Source of the DNA: Erythrophleum ivorense
Lineage: Eukaryota; Streptophyta; Magnoliopsida; Fabales; Fabaceae
Assembly: GCA_026724425.1 (NCBI GenBank)
Contig: JAIUCV010000083.1
Location: 4,030,001-4,094,000, forward strand
Length of the DNA: 64,000 nt
Reading direction: 5' to 3'
Notes under the pieces: model-generated
The model's database searches: none
What the model saw: only the letters and a program-made list of their open reading frames with translations
Told to the model about the DNA's origin: nothing
Made by a program: the position numbers and the translations under genes
Shown: positions 1-7,296 of the stretch, piece by piece
How positions within the stretch are numbered: the first letter of the stretch is position 1
Layout: the number at the start of each line of letters is the position of its first letter

Positions 1-2
1 AA

Positions 3-2273
3 TCCCTGCTCAGCACTATGTATAGAGGTGTTCTCCCGAGGTACAGGCAGATGCTCGATACCGCGAGCAACGGGGATTTCCTGAGCCAGGACGTTGAGGA
101 AGGCTGGCAGCTTGTGGAGAACTTGGCTAGGTCAGATGGGAATTATAACGAGGAGTACGACCGCACGAACCGCAGCTCTGTCGAGTCTGATGACAAATTG
201 AAAAAGGAGGTGAAGGGCTTAAATGAAAAGTTGGATAAGCTACTGCAAGCTCAATCCACAATGAAGCACGTCCATTTTGTTTCTGAGGACGAATATGTGC
301 AGGTCCCGGAAGGGGAGGTTGATCAGCAGGTTGAGGAAGTGAGTTATGTGCAGAACAACCAGGGTGGTTACACCAAAGGCTATTACACGTACAAAGCCAA
401 CCCGAATCTGTCCTACCGAAGTACGAATGTCGCAAATCCTCAAGATCAGGTTTATCCAACACAAACACCGCAGAGTCAGTCTACGCAACCGCAGAGCCAA
501 CCACAGCAGCAGCAAGTGTTCGTTCCGCGAGGGCAGTTTGTGAGCCAACAGGGCGGGTATCCACCAAGACAGCATCAGGGAGCACCACCAGGGTTTGCTC
601 CTCCGCAGGTACAGGCGCCACAGCCTCAGGAACCCGACATGAGGGCCATGTTACAACAGCTGTTGCAAGGTCAAGCTAATGGAGTTATTGAGACAAGTAA
701 GAAGCTTGCGGAGATGAACAGCAAGCTTGATTCCCTAAACTCCAGGATTACGACCATTGAGAACAAACGTGCCTCCTCTTCTACAGAACACCCTGGTCAA
801 CTCCCTGGGAAGGCCATTCAAAACCCCAAGGACCACTGCCATGTCATCTACTCAAACGATGACATCGATCAGGCAGCTGAGAATGAAAGAGCCATCCAAG
901 AGATCTCTAGGCTTCTCCATGGTACAAACTTTAATGCGGACATTAAGATTAAGGAAGGGGAGGATTGCACTGAAGATGAGGTTCAGATTAAAGGTCAGAA
1001 TGAGCTGAAATCTGGGTTTAAGGGTAAACTCGATCAGCAGACTCTATCACCAACTCGAGTCAGAGCACAACAGGGCGAAAATGGTAGAAGCCACTTGCAA
1101 GCTCGACATGTTGATAGAGTCAAGCCAACTTCAGGTCCAGAACAAGTTGTTCCGCCTCCTTATAAGCCCCCGCTTCCATTTCCAGGCAGAATCCTCACCA
1201 AGGCTCAAAAGAAGGTAATCTCCAAGTTTAGAGCTGATATGAGTGAGATTGGTGTGGAGTTACCAAATTTGGGAAACATGAAAGAAGCTCATCTCCAAAT
1301 GAAGCTGATTAGGGATGTTCTTGCAAACAAGGAGAAAGTCACTGAGCTTCTGGAACTCTCTAGTGAACCCCAAGTCACACCAACCTCACTTCCTAAGCTC
1401 AAAGATCAAGGAAAGTTTACTCTGCCCTGCTCTCTTGGTGATTTGCAGCTAGATGATGCACTTGTGGATTCTGGAGCAAGTGTAAATTTGATTTCGCTGG
1501 GTTTGGTTAATAAGCTGGGTTTACAGAGTATGATGCAGCGGCCTAGATCTTCTATCATGTTTGGGGATGCTTCTTCTAAGTCTCCACTTGGTATTATCAT
1601 GGATTATCCTCTGAAGGTTGGAGAATGCACCATACCAACAGACCTCACTGTTCTGGATATGGTTGATAAGAAAGAGGTCCCATTGATCCTTGGAACTCCA
1701 TTCCTTACTACAGCTGGAGCCTCAATTGATTTCTCCAACAAGATGGTGATCCTTCACAATGTCAACAACAAGGTCTCCTACCCACTCAAGGGTTACACTA
1801 CTGAGTATTGTGGAACTATAACAACTGCAGAGTTAGGATCCAAGGTGATTGAATCTGGACTTGTTGAGGCTGTGAAGGTGCTGCATAGTGTGTCTACGAA
1901 GCGTGATGAGCGTCAGACAGGCGTTTTTGATGGAGAGAGCCTTCAGGCATTGTTCAGTGAGCAACTGGGAAGTGCTCAAAAGGAGGGGGTGAGTATGGTT
2001 TCAAAGGCTACTCTCAAGAAGAAAAATAAGATAAATGAACCTCAGCCTCCCTCCTCAAACCCATCTCAGCCCGCAGTGACTCTTTTGCCACTGGAACTCA
2101 AGGGTGTAAAGATTGAGTACAAGGTCAAGTACAAAGGAAGATCTAAACCTTTCTCAAGCGCTAAAGCCGTCATCAGTCCTGAACTCCAGAAAGATCCAAT
2201 CAAGCTTCAAGAGCTTCTCTCTCAGGTCCTGACCATCACTCTTGAAGGCAGGCCAGATTTCAACCCTCCCTAG
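3..2273 (+). CDS. Gag-protease polyprotein of element 1 (5' partial)
   Basis: Structural and protease polyprotein of a Ty3/gypsy Athila-like element; Gag would form the virus-like particle and the protease would mature it. The frame is open to the window edge, so the ATG at 18 is internal and the true start lies upstream. Counting from that ATG, residues 1 to about 205 are nearly identical to residues 232 onward of the element 2 polyprotein: end of the Gag domain, an acidic linker and a Gln/Pro-rich stretch. From about base 635 similarity falls sharply although the proteins remain colinear. A retropepsin-like domain follows: catalytic motif D484-S-G-A and, near residue 556, a hydrophobic motif ILGTPFL. 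The last ~150 residues (Lys/Pro/Ser-rich) match nothing I recognise. No CCHC zinc knuckle is seen. The ORF ends in TAG at 2271-2273 with no polymerase downstream. Identity as gag-PR is firm; the role of the C-terminal extension is unknown. Confidence 0.85.
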   Translation, partial: SLLSTMYRGVLPRYRQMLDTASNGDFLSQDVEEGWQLVENLARSDGNYNEEYDRTNRSSVESDDKLKKEVKGLNEKLDKLLQAQSTMKHVHFVSEDEYVQVPEGEVDQQVEEVSYVQNNQGGYTKGYYTYKANPNLSYRSTNVANPQDQVYPTQTPQSQSTQPQSQPQQQQVFVPRGQFVSQQGGYPPRQHQGAPPGFAPPQVQAPQPQEPDMRAMLQQLLQGQANGVIETSKKLAEMNSKLDSLNSRITTIENKRASSSTEHPGQLPGKAIQNPKDHCHVIYSNDDIDQAAENERAIQEISRLLHGTNFNADIKIKEGEDCTEDEVQIKGQNELKSGFKGKLDQQTLSPTRVRAQQGENGRSHLQARHVDRVKPTSGPEQVVPPPYKPPLPFPGRILTKAQKKVISKFRADMSEIGVELPNLGNMKEAHLQMKLIRDVLANKEKVTELLELSSEPQVTPTSLPKLKDQGKFTLPCSLGDLQLDDALVDSGASVNLISLGLVNKLGLQSMMQRPRSSIMFGDASSKSPLGIIMDYPLKVGECTIPTDLTVLDMVDKKEVPLILGTPFLTTAGASIDFSNKMVILHNVNNKVSYPLKGYTTEYCGTITTAELGSKVIESGLVEAVKVLHSVSTKRDERQTGVFDGESLQALFSEQLGSAQKEGVSMVSKATLKKKNKINEPQPPSSNPSQPAVTLLPLELKGVKIEYKVKYKGRSKPFSSAKAVISPELQKDPIKLQELLSQVLTITLEGRPDFNPP

Positions 2274-2475
2274 CAAGTTCAAGGGAAAGTCAAGCTAAGA
2301 GACTTAAAACAAAGCTCACTTGGGAGGAAGTCCCATGCTTATCCATGTACATATTGCTTTAAGTTTTTGGTTTATTTAATGTGTTTTTTGTAGTGTCTTT
2401 GATTGGCAGGTCTCAAGAAAGGAGTTTGAGCTAAAAGGGCCAAGACAACAAACTGTGAAAAAGGGCAAAATATTG

Positions 2476-2545
2476 GCTCGATCAGCTGCCAGAGCCTGCA
2501 CTCGTCATAATGCACTAGCTTGATCGCAGACTCGATCACTCCCAT
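2476..2545 (+). repeat. ACTCGA-type module in element 1
   Basis: A stretch with repeated CTCGATC and ACTCG words (GCTCGATCAGC, GCAGACTCGATC) in the 3' spacer of element 1. It belongs to the same word family as the modules in the LTRs, leader, coding region and spacer of element 2. Function unknown. Confidence 0.5.
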
Positions 2546-4227
2546 CCAGTAAGCCTAGAACCACTATAGCTTTCACCGTACTCCTTCTCCTAATTCCACT
2601 TGAGGTAACAACTCCATCACCATTGTATATACCATGTCATTTCGGTTTTTATTGGTTTTTGATTCTTGAAACCTTCTCCTTTCTTTTGTTACACAAGGGA
2701 CTGTGTAATTCAAGTTTGGGGGAGGGGTTGAGATGTATTTGACCTTGTTTTCTATTTTCTTATCTCAAATTTTTGCACCATGTAAGGCATAGAAAAACAC
2801 ATAAAAATTTGAAATTTTTTCGAAAAATCCAAAAATATTCATGTAGTTGCATTCACATTTGTTAGATTAAGTCTCCATTGCATCACATAGCTTCACAATC
2901 ATGCTGCATTGTTGATACAGCCTTGTAAAATAACGATCTCATGCGATATGATTTGTGCCTTGGTTTCTGATTCTCTGATGCATTAGGGTGAGAATGAAGC
3001 ATTTAAAACTAAACCGTGTTTAACTTGATCACATCATGACATGCACATCTCACTTAATCACTGCTGCGAATTGAGGCTTATCCCTATTTATCTGAACCTT
3101 AATCTTGACTTATAAATATCATTGCATGCATTGAAAGCAACTCATGGATAGCATACATATCTGGACAATCTTTTCCCATTTGTTTATCCTCTTTGTTTGT
3201 CCAGGTAGTTTTCTTTCCCACACCCTGAACAATTTAGCCTTTTCTTTCAAACCCGCATTACTCTTGTGTGTGCTTGTGAGGCCTTGTTTTGATTATGCTT
3301 AGCAGAACGTGTTGAGTTTAAACCGGCAAGAGTAGGATGTCTAGGTATCTAGTTCAATTTTGGGTTTGTTTTCAGGCTAAGTTTGGGGGTGATATCTTGA
3401 ACGCTATGGTTTCATTTTCAGAAAGTGGGAAAAGAAAGTTGTCTTGATTAAGGCCAAGGAGTTGTTTTGAGTTTCAAAAAGGGTCTAGCAAAGGTTTGGG
3501 AATAGTTTTAAGAAAGAAAAGAAAAAAAAAAGAAGGGGGTTCTAAGTTAAAAGAAAAGAAGGCAATTGCCTCAGCTGTTTAAAAGAAAGAAAGGAGTTCC
3601 CTAAGTGTTAGGTTTCCCAAACCGCTAGATGTTACCATAAGATCACCTCTCCCTTGGCTAGTTCACAAAAGAAAAAGAAGAAAAGAGCAAGTGCTCCTCT
3701 GAGTCTAAAGGCGCAAAGCCTATTTGGTAGTTAGGAGTCGTTCTTGGTTTTTATGGGTTTCGGGTACTGACGCTGTCGAGTCAGAGCTAGGTAGTTAGAG
3801 GTTCTGCTCTTGCATCCTCCTGGGTTATAACTCTTAGCCTTCTGCCAAAGCATAGTCATTTTCTTGAGAGATCCCTGTTCTTTAAATCGTTTTATAACTT
3901 TAAGAAACGTTCTTCTTCTCTTGGCCTTTACCTTGAACCAAATGAGTTGCTAATTTGCATGTTTATGATTCATTGTTCACCATAATAAATGTTAAAGGGA
4001 TTTTGCTGATAAGAATGCGTTGTTTGAGTGACTGTGAAGTTGGATTGATCTTGTTAAGCATGATACAGATTTTCAAAGAAATAACTCTCACCTTGCTGCA
4101 TTTTAGAACCGTAAACTTGGACATATATCAAATCGTTTTTGCTTGTTGTTTTTGGCTGTATCAGCTCGTTTTCAAACCTCATCCCTTTCTTTATTCTTGT
4201 TTGTTTGCTTGAGGGCAAGCAAAAGAT

Positions 4228-4241
4228 AAGTTTGGGGGTGT
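4228..4241 (+). other. Polypurine tract (PPT) of element 1 plus TGT spacer
   Basis: AAGTTTGGGGG (4228-4238) followed by TGT and then the LTR start TGATGTAC at 4242. PPTs prime plus-strand DNA synthesis in LTR retroelements; the position just inside the 3' LTR is diagnostic. The same 14 bases precede LTR3 of element 2. Confidence 0.85.
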
Positions 4242-4527
4242 TGATGTACATATATTTCAACCTGTTTTAGCATCATTTATCCATCGCTTTCGTGCATTTA
4301 TCACATCATTCCACTACCATTTACATCCATATGCATCCACTTCTCTTAGATGATAGTTTGCATAAGCATTTGCATCAATCCTTGCATTATTTGCCATTTC
4401 AGGTACTTTTGGAGCAGATGGAGTGTTGGCCAAGGAATGGGATGAAGTGAAGCTCAAGGAAGGAGATGGAGTGATGGCCAAGAAAGAAGTAGAAGCAAAC
4501 TCGACCTACGGACTCGATCAACCACCT

Positions 4528-4660
4528 CGAGTTGGTGCCAAAGGTGGCGCCTTTACACGGACTCGACGAGTACATCGAGTCGGTGGTCGAGTTGGTGCCA
4601 AAGGTGGCACCTTTACGCAGACTCGACCAGATCACATGAAGTTGGCACCTCGAGTCCGCA
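4528..4660 (+). repeat. U3 60-bp tandem repeat with ACTCGA words (LTR1)
   Basis: Two copies of a 60-bp unit, starting at 4528 and 4588, each beginning CGAGTTGGTGCCAAAGGTGG and carrying GGACTCGAC or AGACTCGAC. The second copy is followed by a diverged half unit. It lies directly upstream of the TATA box, a typical place for an LTR enhancer (inference). Confidence 0.8.
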
Positions 4661-4661
4661 G

Positions 4662-4702
4662 CACGTGTTATTTTTACTTTTTTTCTAAAACCTAGTATAA
4701 AA
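4662..4702 (+). promoter_or_regulatory. LTR1 core promoter: G-box and TATA box
   Basis: CACGTG (G-box core) at 4662-4667 and TATAAAA at 4696-4702. About 10 bp downstream is the palindrome AAATGATGTCATTT. The spacing fits a plant RNA polymerase II promoter; the start site is not determined. Confidence 0.7.
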
Positions 4703-4831
4703 GGCCAAATGATGTCATTTGTGTCAGACATCTTCTTTTTACTCTGACTAAGTTGAAAATCGCCTCTAGGGTTCTTATTTTGTATTTTCAGATTGCTTCT
4801 TTGTCTTTGAGATTTTGCAACTATTTCCTTC

Positions 4832-4837
4832 AATAAA
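4832..4837 (+). terminator. Polyadenylation signal in LTR1
   Basis: AATAAA about 130 bp downstream of the TATA box, conserved in all three LTRs. It fits the 3' end of the R region, where retroelement transcripts are polyadenylated. Confidence 0.55.
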
Positions 4838-5670
4838 GTTGTTTAGTTTTCAATCCTCTTTCTAATGATGCAAGTTTTATCAATTTCTGGGTTTGATTTC
4901 TGTATGGCGATTTCTGAGTAGTCTATTTAGGGTTCTTGAGGGTTGGGTTAGATTAGTGAAAATCCATGATTACCCAGGGTGTTTAAGCTTTGAATTTCTG
5001 ATTTCCCTTCTTGATTAGTGAACTTAATGCTTTTTCCTCTATGATTAATTGGAAGCTGAAATTAGGCATTTCAGCACCCAGAAGGTGTTTGATGAAATGC
5101 CTGAACCAGCTATTACAAGAAATTTGCATATCATACCTAGGATACTAGTTGCCTTGATTGCACTTTAGCATTTGCAAACTGTTTCTTAATGCTTGTTAGT
5201 GTGCATTTCGCCATGAGAGTGGGTCTGGAAGCATACTAACTCGATAGCTCCTGCCACGAGAGTGGATTTGCTAGTTGTCGAGTTTGCAGCTGAGGGACTA
5301 GCTCTGCTTGAGTTTTGTTGAACACCCTAGTGTTAGTCATGGAGATTCATTAGTCAATAACACCCAATCCTCAGGATCCTTTGTCTTTAGTTGTTTCTCA
5401 TCTTGTGTTTGTTACTTAAGCTTTTTATCTTTTATCTTTTATCTAGTTGCATTCTGTTCAATCTAGATTTCAGTTCATAATTATCAGCTTGCATTTACCT
5501 CTGTTCCTTTCATAAGTTGATAGATTACATTCTCATATTTGAATTGGCTTGACTTATTTAGACTTGATCGCATCCTGATTGCATAGCTTCACACCCGATT
5601 TGGATTGACTCCTTCTTACACTGCAACGATATGATAGTGTAGTTAGGGTAATTGTTTAGTAAAAATCCTA

Positions 5671-5674
5671 CTAT
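5671..5674 (+). repeat. Target site duplication, left copy (element 2)
   Basis: CTAT immediately before LTR2, repeated at 19201-19204 immediately after LTR3. It reads as ACTAT (5 bp) if the last A of LTR3 is counted as shared. It lies within LTR1, which identifies LTR1 as the insertion target. Confidence 0.82.
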
Positions 5675-5960
5675 TGATGTACATATATTTCAACCTGTTT
5701 TAGCATCATTTATCCATCGCTTTCGTGCATTTATCACATCATTCCACTACCATTTACATCCATATGCATCCACTTCTCTTAGATGATAGTTTGCATAAGC
5801 ATTTGCATCAATCCTTGCATTATTTGCCATTTCAGGTACTTTTGGAGCAGATGGAGTGTTGGCCAAGGAATGGGATGAAGTGAAGCTCAAGGAAGGAGAT
5901 GGAGTGATGGCCAAGAAAGAAGTAGAAGCAAACTCGACCTACGGACTCGATCAACCACCT

Positions 5961-6090
5961 CGAGTTGGTGCCAAAGGTGGCGCCTTTACACGGACTCGAC
6001 GAGTACATCGAGTCGGTGGTCGAGTTGGTGCCAAAGGTGGCACCTTTACGCAGACTCGACCAGATCACATGAAGTTGGCACCTCGAGTCT
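5961..6090 (+). repeat. U3 60-bp tandem repeat with ACTCGA words (LTR2)
   Basis: Units start at 5961 and 6021. Each contains GGTGCCAAAGGTGG followed by CGCC or CACC and CTTTAC; in the second copy this forms near-perfect palindromes (AAAGGTG-G-CACCTTT, and GGTGCC...GGCACC). ACTCGA and TCGAGT words alternate through the block and the sequence just before it (5933 onward). Confidence 0.8.
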
Positions 6091-6094
6091 GCAG

Positions 6095-6136
6095 CACGTG
6101 TTATTTTTACTTTTTTTTCTAAAACCTAGTATAAAA
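6095..6136 (+). promoter_or_regulatory. LTR2 core promoter: G-box and TATA box
   Basis: CACGTG at 6095-6100 and TATAAAA at 6130-6136. This is the promoter expected to drive the element 2 genomic RNA. The palindrome AAATGATGTCATTT follows about 10 bp downstream, near the likely start site. Confidence 0.72.
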
Positions 6137-6265
6137 GGCCAAATGATGTCATTTGTGTCAGACATCTTCTTTTTACTCTGACTAAGTTGAAAATCGCCTC
6201 TAGGGTTCTTATTTTGCATTTTCAGATTGCTTCTTTGTCTTTGAGATTTTGCAACTATTTCCTTC

Positions 6266-6271
6266 AATAAA
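6266..6271 (+). terminator. Polyadenylation signal in LTR2
   Basis: AATAAA in the same relative place as in LTR1 and LTR3. In the 5' LTR it should normally be bypassed. Confidence 0.5.
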
Positions 6272-7109
6272 GTTGTTTAGTTTTCAATCCTCTTTCTAAT
6301 GATGCAAGTTTTATCAATTTCTGGGTTTGATTTCTGTATGGCGATTTCTGAGTAGTCTATTTAGGGTTCTTGAGGTTTGGGTCAGATTAGTGAAAATCCA
6401 TGATTACCCAGGGTGTTTAAGCTTTGAATTTCTGATTTCCCTTCTTGATTAGTGAACTTAATGCTTTTTCCTCTATGATTAATTGGAATTTGAAATTAGG
6501 CATTTCAGCACCCAGAAGGTGTTTGATGAAATGCCTGAACCAGCTTTTACAAGAAATTTGCATATCATACCTAGGATACTAGTTGCCTTGATTGCATTTT
6601 AGCATTTGCAAACTGTTTCTTAATGCTTGTTAGTGTGCATTTCGCCATGAGAGTGGGTCTGGAAGCATACTAACTCGATAGCTCCTGCCACGAGAGTGGA
6701 TTTGCTAGTTGTCGAGTTTGCAGCTGAGGGACTAGCTCTGCTTGAGTTTTGTTGAACACCCTAGTGTTAGTCATGGAGATTCATTAGTCAATGACACCCA
6801 CTCCTCAGGATCCTTTGTCTTTAATTGTTTCTCATCTTGTGTTTGTTACTTAAGTTATCTTTTATCTTTTATTTTATTGCATTCTGTTCAATCTAGATTT
6901 CAGTTCATAATTATCAGCTTGCATTTACCTCTGTTCATTTCATAAGTTGATAGATTACATTCTCATATTTGAATTGGCTTGACTTAATTAGACTTGATCG
7001 CATCCTGATTGCATAGCTTCACACCCGATTTGGATTGACTCCTTTTTACACTGCAGCGATATGATAGTGTAGCTAGGGTAATTGTTTAGTAAAAATCCTA
7101 CTATCAATT

Positions 7110-7122
7110 TGGCGCCGTTGCC
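7110..7122 (+). other. Primer binding site, tRNA-Asp type
   Basis: TGGCGCCGTTGCC matches the complement of the 3' end of plant tRNA-Asp including CCA, as known for Athila elements. The match is 13 nt, after which the sequence departs (AATTGG). Three bases (ATT, 7107-7109) separate it from the LTR end. It primes minus-strand cDNA synthesis. Confidence 0.88.
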
Positions 7123-7296
7123 AATTGGGTGTTTGTTTGCTACATTTAGGATTTCAAGATACTTAAGATCAAGTTCGTATACGGTTACCAATTTACTGCA
7201 CTTGCCTATTCTCTCTGCCTTTCTCATTTCAGGAACTCAGCTTGCAGACTCTACGTGCAGACTCGACCAAACACATCGAGTTAGTACTCTAGTTGC
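7123..7296 (+). other. Leader between primer site and gag-pol
   Basis: Untranslated leader of 174 bp. It ends in an ACTCGA-type module (7255-7283: GCAGACTCGACC, 8 bases later ATCGAGTTAG) close to the gag start. An in-frame TAG upstream limits the ORF to the ATG at 7297. Packaging or dimerisation signals could lie here but cannot be recognised. Confidence 0.6.

Larger units (their letters stand above)
2274..4241 (+). other. Non-coding 3' region of element 1
   Basis: About 2 kb with no credible gene. Bases 2280-2440 resemble the sequence after the pol stop of element 2 (13075-13190). From about 2610 to 4241 it is colinear with 16141-17768 of element 2. It holds two internal copies of the polypurine-like word AAGTTTGGGGG (2712-2722 and 3379-3389), a purine-rich stretch around 3420-3720 whose A/G run at 3507-3540 is longer than in element 2, and a perfect palindrome GGCAATTGCC at 3561-3570 that is broken in element 2. 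Short ORFs here (for example near 3955-4212) have no recognisable product. Confidence 0.8.
1..5674 (+). mobile_element. Element 1: Athila-type gag-protease-only LTR retrotransposon, 5' part outside the window
   Basis: The right part of an LTR retrotransposon: most of a gag-protease ORF, a ~2 kb non-coding 3' region, a polypurine tract and one LTR. Base 1 corresponds to about base 7973 of element 2, so roughly 0.87 kb of internal sequence plus the 5' LTR lie off the left edge. No reverse transcriptase, RNase H, integrase or third ORF is present: sequence like that following pol in element 2 comes straight after the protease ORF and then joins sequence matching the region after the ORF3 stop. 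The ORF is open, so this looks like an established non-autonomous form rather than a decayed copy. Its last 2 bp are displaced to 19205-19206 by element 2. Confidence 0.88.
4242..5674 (+). repeat. LTR1: 3' LTR of element 1, interrupted 2 bp before its end
   Basis: Starts TGATGTACAT and runs to CCTACTAT. The expected terminal CA is absent here and present at 19205-19206, after element 2. It is colinear with LTR2 and LTR3, with roughly 15-20 substitutions by eye and a small length change in a TTTTATC-rich stretch near 5425-5445. It contains the U3 60-bp repeat (4528 onward), a G-box, a TATA box and a polyadenylation signal. Confidence 0.93.
5675..7106 (+). repeat. LTR2: 5' LTR of element 2
   Basis: A 1,432-bp LTR beginning TGATGTAC and ending CCTACTATCA (terminal inverted TGAT/ATCA). 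It matches LTR3 at a constant offset of 12,094 with no difference seen. It supplies the promoter for the genomic transcript. Confidence 0.95.

Noticed and set aside
4239..4241. LTR starting at TGTTGATG rather than TGATG
   Set aside because: It would abut the polypurine tract neatly, but LTR2 at its genomic junction lacks TGT, and only a TGATG start gives matching CTAT duplications and a restored LTR1 end.
4399..4833. Antisense and sense short ORFs in the LTRs (also 5832-6267 and 17926-18361)
   Set aside because: They overlap the 60-bp repeat and promoter, are duplicated only because the LTR is, and have no recognisable product.
4242..7106. Adjacent LTRs as a 2-LTR-circle junction or tandem LTR recombination
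   Set aside because: This leaves the missing CA at 5674 and the extra CTATCA after LTR3 unexplained; nested insertion explains both at once.
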